Shown: positions 1 to 6,366 of the stretch, piece after piece | Position numbering within the stretch: the stretch's first letter is position 1 | Layout: each line of letters starts with the position of its first letter | Translations under genes and position numbers: made by a program | NCBI GenBank assembly: GCA_002403205.1 | Contig: DHHJ01000020.1 | Coordinates: 1 to 9,028 of the forward strand | Length of the DNA stretch: 9,028 nt | Reading direction: 5' to 3' | Source of the DNA: Anaerolineaceae bacterium UBA4775 | GTDB taxonomy: Bacteria; Chloroflexota; Anaerolineae; Anaerolineales; Anaerolineaceae | The notes under the pieces: generated by a model | The model's database searches: none | Told to the model about the DNA's origin: nothing | Seen by the model: the letters and a program-made list of their open reading frames with translations, nothing else

Positions 1-61
1 AGCTTTTCTATTGAGGCACTACGCCGGTACGGTTTTATCCCGGGCCGGCCGATGGGTAAAC

Positions 62-91
62 TTGGTAAACAACGCATATTCAAGTTATACT
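62..91 (+). promoter_or_regulatory. candidate sigma70-type promoter for the helix-hairpin-helix gene
   Basis: TTGGTA at 62-67 (4 of 6 match to the -35 consensus) and TATACT at 86-91 (5 of 6 match to the -10) are separated by 18 bases. The start codon lies about 70 bases downstream. The -35 overlaps a direct repeat of GGTAAAC at 55-61 and 64-70, which could be a binding site or chance. No other recognisable element was found in bases 1-128. Confidence 0.4.
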
Positions 92-164
92 AATAAAAAG
101 GAACGATCCTCAACAGTGATCGGGTATTATGGAAGTTTTCCGACACAAACCACAGGAGATGCAC

Positions 165-542
165 ATGACAGAATTAGAACCCACGCTCATCGATATCAAC
201 CAGGCCACACTCACCGAGCTGACCGCCATCCGGGGCATCGGCCCGAGTTTAGCAGAGCGGATCATCGCCCATCGGCCCTATGCCAACCCCAAGGAACTGG
301 TTAAAGTGCCCGGGATCAATGAGATCAAATTACAGGCCCTGCTGCCCTTCATCATGCTGGCACCACAAAAGCCCGCCCCACAGCCCAAAACAGCTGGTGC
401 TGCGCACATGACAAAGCTAGGCAACACAGAAGCCTTCGTCTTCCTTGAAGACCGCAACGAACGCCAGGATGCACTGCTGATCATCTTTGGCGGTTTCATC
501 CTCGGCCTGCTCCTCCTGCTGCTCCGCCGCGCACGAAGATAA
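165..542 (+). CDS. ComEA-like helix-hairpin-helix protein with a C-terminal membrane helix
   Basis: This 125-residue protein has two parts. Residues about 9-63 form a tandem helix-hairpin-helix domain of the ComEA/competence type: it begins IDINQATLTEL, has the hairpin GIGPSLAERI at 25-34, and a second hairpin VPGINEIKL at 48-56 where the usual final Gly of GIG is Asn. Such domains bind DNA backbone without sequence preference. A Pro/Ala-rich linker (about 66-80) leads to a hydrophobic helix at about 103-120, followed by RRARR at the very end. ComEA proteins normally carry their membrane anchor at the N terminus, so this order is reversed. The start at 165 is chosen because AGGAG lies at 154-158, six bases upstream; in-frame ATGs at 129 and 159 are alternatives. 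No other competence genes are visible. DNA binding is inferred from the family; the biological role is unknown. Confidence 0.8.
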   Translation: MTELEPTLIDINQATLTELTAIRGIGPSLAERIIAHRPYANPKELVKVPGINEIKLQALLPFIMLAPQKPAPQPKTAGAAHMTKLGNTEAFVFLEDRNERQDALLIIFGGFILGLLLLLLRRARR

Positions 543-624
543 CCAGATGCGGGGCGTTGATCCTCACTCAGTGCCTGCTACCCTTTAAAGGCCTATCCGA
601 CGGATTAATATTTTTCCGCTGACC

Positions 625-1785
625 ATGGTCGCTGAACCCACGCCTCGCACCAACGCCGCATCACATGTCCTGTGTTTCATATTAATCATCCTTACTGCCC
701 TTTCGGCCTGCCAGGTGCAGACTGTAAACCAGGCAGCGGGCAGCCTGAATACCCCGATAGCCGAAACACCAATCGCCCGCATCACCGGCCAACCAACCTT
801 ACCCCCAACTCCGACGGGATCAAACCCTGAGAAGCCCACCGCAACCCCCAGCGCCAACAGCCCGGACCCACAACCTTCGGAAACCACCGCGCCCAGCCCC
901 AACCCAGACCTGCGACTGACCCTGATGGCCGTGGGCGACATCATGCTGGGCAGGACCATCGCGGACCTGATCGAAAGCGAAGGGCACACCGCGCCGTTCA
1001 TCCACACCGCACAGGTGCTCCGTTCGGCAGATATCACGGTCGGCAATTTGGAATGCCCGATCTCAACCCGAGGGAAACCCGAGCCCAAACCCTACGCTTT
1101 CCGGGCACCGCCATCCGCTGCTGACAGCCTGGCCTATGCAGGCTTCAGCCTGGTCAACTTGGCAAATAACCACAGCCTCGATTACGGCCCCCTTGCCCTC
1201 GAGGATACCCTTGAGATCCTCTCGGCCCGTCAAATCCAAACCGTTGGGGCAGGCATGCATGCCGCAGAGGCCTATGCACCGGCATTTATCGAGGTAGAGG
1301 GCTTGCGGATCGCCTTTTTGGGGTTCGTCGATGTGCACCCCACGGATTATGATTACCGCAAATGGGAAGCCGGCCCCGATCAACCGGGGGTCGCCTGGGC
1401 CCATGAAGAACAAGTGCGCGCAGGCGTCACCGCTGCCAAAGCACAGGCGGATATCGTCATCGTCCTGATCCATAACGGGTACGAAATCATCGAGCAGGTC
1501 TCGAGCCAGCAGCAAAAGATCGCCCACCTGGCGATCGACAGCGGCGCGTCCTTGGTGATCGGCAGCCATCCCCACGTCCTCCAGCGGATCGAACGCTATC
1601 AAGAGGGCCTGATCGCCTACAGCATGGGCAACTTTGTGTTCGACAACTTCCTGTTCCCCCCCAATTATTCTGCCATCCTGTCTGTTGAGCTTTCGCCCGA
1701 GGGTGTTGAATCCTATACGCTGATCGACGTGGTCGTGGGGCTCAACGGTGTCCCCCAGATCATGCCCTACACCCTGGAAGATTGA
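625..1785 (+). CDS. CapA-family (PGA_cap) metallophosphatase-like lipoprotein
   Basis: This 386-residue protein has a lipoprotein signal: a hydrophobic stretch at 15-26 and lipobox ALSAC with Cys29. A Pro/Thr/Ser-rich stalk (about 30-95) follows, then a CapA/PGA_cap domain (about 98-345). That fold is related to calcineurin-like metallophosphoesterases and occurs in poly-gamma-glutamate capsule proteins and many uncharacterised surface proteins. Visible motifs are VGDIMLGR (103-110), GNLECPIS (140-147), NLANNHSLDYG (178-188), GSHPHVLQ (313-320) and YSMGNFVFD (332-340); Asp, Asn and His in these are the expected metal ligands. The usual HWGxEY-like motif reads HNGYEI at 283-288. It is predicted to be anchored on the outer face of the membrane. 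No capB/capC partner is present, so capsule synthesis is not supported; substrate unknown. The ATG at 625 lacks a clear ribosome-binding site, but a stop at 586-588 leaves little room upstream. It lies 82 bases after the helix-hairpin-helix gene and ends tail to tail with yjjX. Confidence 0.85.
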   Translation: MVAEPTPRTNAASHVLCFILIILTALSACQVQTVNQAAGSLNTPIAETPIARITGQPTLPPTPTGSNPEKPTATPSANSPDPQPSETTAPSPNPDLRLTLMAVGDIMLGRTIADLIESEGHTAPFIHTAQVLRSADITVGNLECPISTRGKPEPKPYAFRAPPSAADSLAYAGFSLVNLANNHSLDYGPLALEDTLEILSARQIQTVGAGMHAAEAYAPAFIEVEGLRIAFLGFVDVHPTDYDYRKWEAGPDQPGVAWAHEEQVRAGVTAAKAQADIVIVLIHNGYEIIEQVSSQQQKIAHLAIDSGASLVIGSHPHVLQRIERYQEGLIAYSMGNFVFDNFLFPPNYSAILSVELSPEGVESYTLIDVVVGLNGVPQIMPYTLED

Positions 1786-1817
1786 GACGACATGGGTTCC
1801 CCCTTCCCCATAGCAGA

Positions 1818-2351
1818 TTAATCTGCGTACAAGCCGGGCATTATGAAGGGGATCAGCGCCAGGATGACCGCTTGCTCATACAGGGTCTTGCGGGTGACCA
1901 CATCGCCCGTCAACAACCCCACCGCGCCGTTCTGCTGCTTGCTGTTTTCCATCCCAAACACCAGGTCATCCGCGTCGCCCAGCTCCAAGCCGGATTCGAC
2001 CAATGCCGCCACGGCCCCCGGCAGTTGAAAGCTGGCCGTGCGCGAGCTGCCGGTGCCCGTCTCTCCAAGCACCACAACCCAGGCAAAGGAAACCATCTCA
2101 TCGCCCAGGGTATCGCACCCCCCTTCAATACCGACCCAGTAATCGCCTTCCGGGATGGCTTGTTTGGCCCGTTCCGCCCGGTTCAACGCACCCTGGCGGG
2201 CTGTTGCGTCCGAAAGGGGCTGATCCTCAACACCTGAATCCACCGCCACCGTCTCAACCGTGAAGGCTTCGCATGCGAAAGCCCGCTGGAAACCGCTCAC
2301 AGCGGCCTCAACCTTGACCGGGTTGAGCGATGCGACCACAATTTTCTTCAT
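1818..2351 (-). CDS. yjjX: inosine/xanthosine triphosphatase, DUF84/YjjX family
   Basis: This 177-residue protein matches the DUF84 (NTPase_I-T) family in length and motifs. YjjX-type enzymes hydrolyse ITP and XTP, removing deaminated purine nucleotides from the pool. Visible landmarks are SLNPVK (8-13), a nucleotide-loop motif conserved at the N terminus; SGVEDQPLSDATARQGA (39-55); GIEGG (74-78); and NGAVGLLTGDVVTRK (141-155), followed by the family's hydrophobic C-terminal tail. The start at 2351 is preferred over a much longer upstream-open frame because MKKIVVASLNP is the normal N terminus and AAGG lies nine bases upstream. It begins 13 bases after dcd and is probably the last gene of the ftcD-M23-dcd-yjjX unit. 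The stop codon lies in a 12-base perfect palindrome at 1814-1825. Cytoplasmic. Family assignment is firm; exact substrate preference is inferred. Confidence 0.87.
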   Translation of the reverse strand: MKKIVVASLNPVKVEAAVSGFQRAFACEAFTVETVAVDSGVEDQPLSDATARQGALNRAERAKQAIPEGDYWVGIEGGCDTLGDEMVSFAWVVVLGETGTGSSRTASFQLPGAVAALVESGLELGDADDLVFGMENSKQQNGAVGLLTGDVVTRKTLYEQAVILALIPFIMPGLYAD

Positions 2352-2364
2352 CACTGGGAGCCTT

Positions 2365-2919
2365 CTACAGTTTGGGGAGTTCAATCGACTTTTGGTATTG
2401 GTATTTGCCCTGTTTGTCGGCGTAAGAGACCTCACAATCCTCGTCGGACTCGAAAAACAACACCTGGGCAATGCCCTCAAAGGAGTAGATCTTGGCAGGC
2501 AGGGGTGTTGTGTTGGAGATCTCCAGGGTAACAAACCCTTCCCACTCCGGCTCAAAGGGGGTCACATTGACGATGATGCCGCAGCGCGCATAGGTGCTCT
2601 TCCCGACACAGATGGTCAACACATTGCGGGGGATGCGGAAGTACTCCACCGTGCGGGCCAGGGCAAAGGAATTGGGCGGGATCACACAAATATCGCCCTT
2701 AAAATCGACCATCGATTTGGAGTCGAAGTCCTTCGGGTCCACAATCGTTGAATAAACGTTGGTGAAGATCTTGTACTCATCCGCCACCCGGATGTCGTAG
2801 CCATAGGACGAAGTCCCAAAAGAGATCACGCCCTGCCGCACCTGGCCCTCCTCAAAGGGCTCAATCATACCCTCTTCAATTGCCATGCGCCTGATCCACC
2901 GGTCTGCTTTAATCGTCAT
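2365..2919 (-). CDS. dcd: dCTP deaminase
   Basis: This 184-residue protein is a full-length dCTP deaminase, which converts dCTP to dUTP plus ammonia, the first step of one route to dUMP and dTTP. Motifs include the N terminus TIKADRWIRRMA (2-13), SYGYDIR (38-44), VDFKGDICVIPPNSFALA (71-88), GKSTYARCGIIVNVTPFEPE (106-125) and TLEISN (131-136). Glu133 aligns with the catalytic glutamate of this trimeric dUTPase-like family. The start at 2919 gives the usual family N terminus and has GAGGAG at 2930-2935, ten bases upstream; a longer frame from 2949 only adds an atypical extension. It lies 51 bases downstream of the M23 gene and 13 bases before yjjX. A weak internal -10 (TATGAT, 2959-2964) lacks a good -35. 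Whether the enzyme also has dUTPase activity, as some relatives do, cannot be told from sequence alone. Confidence 0.95.
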   Translation of the reverse strand: MTIKADRWIRRMAIEEGMIEPFEEGQVRQGVISFGTSSYGYDIRVADEYKIFTNVYSTIVDPKDFDSKSMVDFKGDICVIPPNSFALARTVEYFRIPRNVLTICVGKSTYARCGIIVNVTPFEPEWEGFVTLEISNTTPLPAKIYSFEGIAQVLFFESDEDCEVSYADKQGKYQYQKSIELPKL

Positions 2920-2970
2920 TGCTTTTCTACTCCTCGAAAATTTGCACAATTTCCCCTAATCATAACTGCA

Positions 2971-4005
2971 TCAATCCAGTTGAACCTTAATAAATCCCAG
3001 CGTACCGGGTTCAAGTGAGAAAAAGTATTCATGAAACCGCCCGGCGATGAAGGCCAGGCGGTAATCCCCGGCCGGGATATCGGGCACCACAAAATTTTCA
3101 CCTGCCAGGGGATGGGGATTGACCGGACCGGCATCATAGGTCGTGGGATAAAAATACGCTTCAACCGCGCCTGTCGGGGTGATCTTTTCCAGCGTCAGCG
3201 GCAAATTCACCATTGGACTGCCGTTTCGATCAAGGACCAAGCCCGCCAGCAGCGCCATTTCGGGGTGACCTGCCTCATCAAGCGGGGGGAACCACAGCAT
3301 GGGGTTAACCGTGCTGGCATAGTCGTTTTGGCCCACCCGCACCTCAAAATGCAGATGCGACCCAAAAGCCGCCCCGCTCGCCCCAACCTTGCCAATCACC
3401 TCGCCGGCCAGCACCCGATCGCCAACATCTACCCCCACTTCCGAAAGGTGCGCGTACAGGCTGTACACATCCACGCCGTCTGAAATCAATCCTTGATGGC
3501 GCAGCACTACCACATGCCCATAGAACCCGTTGTACGGCCCGAGCTTGGTCACATCATCCATGCCGGCCACGACGACTTCGCCGTCCTGGGCCGCCAAGAC
3601 GGGCGTCCCAAAACTATTGAGAAGTTCCACCCCGTGATGGAGGTCATACTCGCCCCCGCCCGTGCTGGCGTAGGGATAGGAGCGATCGCTCACCTGGCGA
3701 AATCCCTCCCCGATCGGCCGCACTAACCAGCCTGCCCAAGGGACCAGGCAAAAGGTGTCGTCGCAATTCACACCAGTGAACTCGCGCTCCGGTGAGGGCG
3801 TTTCCTGCGGCGTCGGTGAAACATTCACCGGTTGAAGGGTGCGCTCTCCCCCTTGTTCGGTCACCCTTTCCACCGTGATCGTGATTTTTGTCGGTGTCAG
3901 CGTCGGTTGGGGTGTGGTCTCGACCCGACCCACATCTGGACTGCAAGCCCCAAGGGCCAACACAACCAATAAAATCATCCACACCAGTAAAAGTGATCTG
4001 CGCAT
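2971..4005 (-). CDS. M23-family (LytM-like) metallopeptidase lipoprotein
   Basis: This 344-residue protein has a lipoprotein signal (MRR, hydrophobic core 5-18, lipobox LGAC with Cys21), a Pro/Thr-rich stalk (about 30-75), an M23 domain (about 118-240) and a C-terminal beta-sandwich-like domain (about 250-344) resembling carboxypeptidase-regulatory or Ig-like folds. M23 enzymes are zinc endopeptidases that cut peptidoglycan cross-bridges. The expected residues are His123, position 127, YAH with His186, and HLH at 217-219 within GSHLHFEV. Position 127 is Glu (HHGVE) where the family consensus H-x3-D has Asp, so activity is likely but not certain. Cys81 and Cys86 may form a disulphide. It is predicted to sit on the outer membrane face and act on the wall. 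The start is seven bases after the ftcD stop, with no obvious ribosome-binding site, suggesting translational coupling. Confidence 0.87.
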   Translation of the reverse strand: MRRSLLLVWMILLVVLALGACSPDVGRVETTPQPTLTPTKITITVERVTEQGGERTLQPVNVSPTPQETPSPEREFTGVNCDDTFCLVPWAGWLVRPIGEGFRQVSDRSYPYASTGGGEYDLHHGVELLNSFGTPVLAAQDGEVVVAGMDDVTKLGPYNGFYGHVVVLRHQGLISDGVDVYSLYAHLSEVGVDVGDRVLAGEVIGKVGASGAAFGSHLHFEVRVGQNDYASTVNPMLWFPPLDEAGHPEMALLAGLVLDRNGSPMVNLPLTLEKITPTGAVEAYFYPTTYDAGPVNPHPLAGENFVVPDIPAGDYRLAFIAGRFHEYFFSLEPGTLGFIKVQLD

Positions 4006-4012
4006 GATTCGA

Positions 4013-5563
4013 TCAGGAAAGGTTCAACCCGCCGCGATCATTCAACATGTCCCGGAGAGCTGTGTTGAGCCTGGCCGCCTGGTTTTCCAGTGTTTTTAAC
4101 TCGTTGAGCATGCGGGCAGGCTCGGAGTCCTTTTCAATGCCCAGCAGATTGATGCGCACATTCAACCCGGCACCCACCAGCGCAGCCTGAGCCAGCGCAG
4201 CGGCTGATCCGGCATCGGAGATCGCATTCAGGTTGCCCATTTCAGCCGCCTTGAACGCCAGCTGCAGGATAAGCAAAGCATGCCGGGCAACGTGCAGGGG
4301 CACTTCCGCCGCGTTGATCGAAGCCGCTTGGATAGCCTGGATGCGCTCAGATTTTTGCTTGTCCGTGTCTTGCGGCAAGCGCCTGGCTTTCATGTAGGAT
4401 TCGAACGCCTCGGCATCCTTTTTAACCGCTTCTTGCATGGATTGCTGATATTCCGTGGCCTCCTCGATCAGGCGCCACATGTCCGCTTCGACCTCGGCGT
4501 ATTTCTTCTTTCCAACGGTCACCCTGCCGACCATCGCCACAAGTGAGGCAGCCATCGCCGCGCCGTATGCCGAGGCTGATCCGCCGCCGGGTGTGGGGTC
4601 ACCGGAGGCCAATGCCTCCAGGAAGCCCGCGTCTTTGTCGGGCAGCGCAGGTGCCTGGTCGGGTGCAGCAGATTCATACAATCGGTTTTCCAGGATCTGC
4701 TCCGGTTCGAATTGATCCATCTGCATGTACCAGATGGCTGCGTCAACCAGAGCCTGGTTCGGCACCAGGCCAACCAGCTCTGAGTGATGCACACCGACGC
4801 CATAACGGCGGGCTTCCCGCCGGATCATCTCCACCACGCGCGCCATGGGGGTACGCTGGTAATTGGTCAAATTCATCGAAACCTGCGCCAAACCTTCCAC
4901 CAGCACACCCATCGACTTCACATAACGCAGCCCGCCGGATGAATGCCGGATCGCCCGGGCAATCTTGTTGGCGATCGAGACATCATCGGTGGTCAGGTAC
5001 ACATTGAAAGCGATCAAGGGCTGCCGGGCGCCGATCACCGAGGCGCCTGCGCCGGTCAGCCTGGCGGGGCCAAAATCGGGTTCGCGCGCTGGGACTATGC
5101 CAATTTCATTTTTAAGCGCTTCGTACTGCCCCCTGCGGATATTCTCAAGATTCACCCGTTCAGGCCGGGTGGCGGCATCTTCATACAGGTAAACCGGGAT
5201 CTTGAGCTCCTCACCGACGCGTTTTCCCAACCTGCGCGCCATTTCCACACACGCCACCATGGTTATGCCCGAAATGGGCACAAAAGGCACGACATCCGTC
5301 GCCCCAATCCGGGGATGCTCCCCCTGGTGATTGTCGAGGTCGATCAGCTGGCTGGCTTTCTCTATCCCAAGGAAAGCGGCCTCTTCCACCCCTTCCGGAC
5401 TGCCGACAAAGGTGATCACCGTGCGGTTGTGGTCCATGTCGGAATGCCGGTCAAGGATACGGATGCCCTCAACCGAAGCAATTGCACTGACGATCTCATC
5501 GACCACTTCTGGCCGGCGCGCTTCTGAAAAATTGGGAATACATTCAACAATGGGATTTGGCAT
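4013..5563 (-). CDS. ftcD: bifunctional glutamate formimidoyltransferase / formimidoyl-THF cyclodeaminase
   Basis: This 516-residue protein fuses both steps of formimidoyl-group entry into the folate pool: transfer from N-formimidoyl-glutamate to tetrahydrofolate, then cyclodeamination to 5,10-methenyl-THF plus ammonia. Residues about 3-180 are the transferase N-subdomain, with IVECIPNFSE (5-14) and HPRIGATDVVPF (83-94); His83 aligns with the catalytic histidine of mammalian FTCD. Residues about 182-300 are the C-subdomain. Residues about 313-505 are the cyclodeaminase domain, with GDPTPGGGSASA (321-332) and NAISDAGSAA (446-455). The length matches fused FTCDs. The start has GGAG five bases upstream. 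It is the first gene of the minus-strand unit, driven by an extended -10 promoter at 5590-5598. No other histidine-degradation gene (hutH, hutU, hutI) is in the window, so its formimidoyl donor supply must be encoded elsewhere or differ. Confidence 0.95.
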   Translation of the reverse strand: MPNPIVECIPNFSEARRPEVVDEIVSAIASVEGIRILDRHSDMDHNRTVITFVGSPEGVEEAAFLGIEKASQLIDLDNHQGEHPRIGATDVVPFVPISGITMVACVEMARRLGKRVGEELKIPVYLYEDAATRPERVNLENIRRGQYEALKNEIGIVPAREPDFGPARLTGAGASVIGARQPLIAFNVYLTTDDVSIANKIARAIRHSSGGLRYVKSMGVLVEGLAQVSMNLTNYQRTPMARVVEMIRREARRYGVGVHHSELVGLVPNQALVDAAIWYMQMDQFEPEQILENRLYESAAPDQAPALPDKDAGFLEALASGDPTPGGGSASAYGAAMAASLVAMVGRVTVGKKKYAEVEADMWRLIEEATEYQQSMQEAVKKDAEAFESYMKARRLPQDTDKQKSERIQAIQAASINAAEVPLHVARHALLILQLAFKAAEMGNLNAISDAGSAAALAQAALVGAGLNVRINLLGIEKDSEPARMLNELKTLENQAARLNTALRDMLNDRGGLNLS

Positions 5564-5589
5564 ATTTTCTCCTCTCGAGGTTTTTGTTC

Positions 5590-5598
5590 ATTATACCA
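5590..5598 (-). promoter_or_regulatory. extended -10 promoter for the ftcD-M23-dcd-yjjX unit
   Basis: Read on the minus strand, TGGTATAAT is a perfect extended -10 (TG-N-TATAAT). No good -35 is visible at normal spacing, which is typical of extended -10 promoters. The predicted start near 5583 would leave a leader of only about 20 bases, just enough for the ribosome-binding site before the ATG at 5563. Confidence 0.65.
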
Positions 5599-5621
5599 AC
5601 ATCAGTCAGCTTCTCCATTTT

Positions 5622-5653
5622 TAAAAACAAAGAGACCATCGCGGGATGGTCTC
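5622..5653 (-). terminator. rho-independent terminator after the OsmC-family gene
   Basis: A perfect 9-bp stem (GAGACCATC at 5632-5640 and GATGGTCTC at 5645-5653) with a four-base loop is followed, on the minus strand, by TTTGTTTTTA. It lies 26 bases past the OsmC stop. The plus-strand side lacks a T-tract, so it acts in the minus direction. It separates the OsmC gene from ftcD. Confidence 0.88.
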
Positions 5654-5679
5654 GGTGCGTTAAAGCAATTTAGAGAAGG

Positions 5680-6111
5680 TTACTTCACTTCGTAATTGAC
5701 AGTGGTTGCCTGCAGAAGGCTTCCGGTGACGGGGCAGCGGCGATGGACTTCTTCATAAAAAGCCCGCTTTTCAGCTTCGCTCAGATCGGCATCGATGTGG
5801 ACAATTTCCCGGATTTCCGTAAAACCGCCATGGCCCGTCTCAGTTTTTCCCATGACATAGTCCATATCAAAGTCGCCTTCAACCTCAATTGAAAATCCTC
5901 GCAAGGGGATTTGCTGTTGCCGGGCCACGATAGCAGCGACCGTGCACACGCAGGTGCCCAAAGCGATCAGCAAAGTCTCCATAGGGTTCGGGCCAGCATC
6001 AGAGCCGCCCATTCGGCTGGGCTGGTCGATGACAACCGTGTGCCCTCTGGTTTGCGCCTCTACACGCATGTTACCTTTCCATGTTGAAACAGTTCTTTCA
6101 GTCTTAATCAT
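5680..6111 (-). CDS. OsmC-family protein
   Basis: This 143-residue protein belongs to the OsmC/Ohr fold, whose members often reduce organic hydroperoxides with a pair of redox cysteines. The first is in LGTCVCTVAA (51-60; Cys54 fits the family position, Cys56 is extra), the second in RRCPVTGSL (125-132; Cys126). The segment GGSDAGPNPMETLLIALGTC (35-54) is the characteristic substrate-pocket helix region. Overall it resembles the YhfA-like branch of unknown substrate more than Ohr. Cytoplasmic, expected to be a homodimer with a composite active site. The start has AAGGAG nine bases upstream. It is a single-gene unit with its own terminator. A symmetric -10 element lies about 56 bases upstream at 6167-6172. 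A peroxide-stress role is inferred from the family; the second cysteine in the CVC pair makes the redox chemistry worth checking. Confidence 0.88.
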   Translation of the reverse strand: MIKTERTVSTWKGNMRVEAQTRGHTVVIDQPSRMGGSDAGPNPMETLLIALGTCVCTVAAIVARQQQIPLRGFSIEVEGDFDMDYVMGKTETGHGGFTEIREIVHIDADLSEAEKRAFYEEVHRRCPVTGSLLQATTVNYEVK

Positions 6112-6161
6112 CAGTCAGTTCTCCTTGATTGATAGCAAACACAATTATTTAGGTAAATTTT

Positions 6162-6173
6162 GTATAATTATAC
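6162..6173. promoter_or_regulatory. 12-bp palindrome with back-to-back -10 hexamers
   Basis: GTATAATTATAC is a perfect palindrome. It contains TATAAT on the plus strand (6163-6168) and on the minus strand (6167-6172). The minus copy could drive the OsmC gene with a leader of about 50 bases. The plus copy would transcribe into the structured 6270-6354 region. Neither has a convincing -35 box at 16-18 bases, so the promoter call is tentative; the palindrome itself is certain. Confidence 0.4.
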
Positions 6174-6269
6174 CGTCCATAGCAAGACCCTCAGGAAGGT
6201 GTATAACATAGTATCGCCATTCTAAAACTACAACAGGCGTAATATTCACCTGAACGAACCGTCAAAACT

Positions 6270-6354
6270 CCGCCCAGGGCATTGTATCAATTTATTTTGC
6301 AGGATTTTCAAGTTTTGCAAAATAAGGCTTGAAATAATTGAGTGCTTTGGGCGG
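6270..6354 (+). other. nested stem fold in an intergenic gap, possible structured RNA or complex operator
   Basis: An outer stem pairs 6270-6283 with 6341-6354 over 14 positions (11 Watson-Crick, 3 G-U in plus-strand RNA). After a four-base bulge, 6288-6291 pairs with 6337-6340. An inner perfect 10-bp stem pairs TTATTTTGCA (6292-6301) with TGCAAAATAA (6316-6325). Its 14-base loop contains TTTCAAG (6306-6312), which is complementary to CTTGAAA (6328-6334), giving either a pseudoknot or an alternative hairpin. No known RNA family was recognised. It lies upstream of the 6381-6408 promoter, so it would need its own upstream promoter. Confidence 0.4.
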
Positions 6355-6366
6355 TTTAATAAAAAT

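Noticed and set aside
585..1602. Long antisense frames under the CapA-family gene
   Set aside because: They mirror the GC-rich third-position pattern of the plus-strand gene, show no domain motifs and lack ribosome-binding sites.
1792..1811. Small hairpin (ATGGG with CCCAT) between the convergent capA-like and yjjX genes
   Set aside because: Only five base pairs with a ten-base loop and no T-tract on either strand, so it is not supported as a bidirectional terminator.
1814..1825. 12-base perfect palindrome CAGATTAATCTG over the yjjX stop codon
   Set aside because: It is too short and too AT-rich in the centre to be a terminator, lies at a gene end rather than a promoter, and could be chance.
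2352..2555. 68-codon upstream extension of yjjX
   Set aside because: It overlaps the dcd coding region in another frame, reads as low-quality Pro/Arg/Ser-rich sequence, and the family N terminus begins at MKKIVVASLNP.
2959..2964. Possible internal -10 (TATGAT, minus strand) just ahead of dcd
   Set aside because: No -35 hexamer at usable spacing and no extended -10, so a separate dcd promoter is not supported.
4280..5527. Several open frames on the plus strand opposite ftcD
   Set aside because: The minus-strand frame encodes a complete, motif-rich FTCD. The opposite frames have no recognisable domains.
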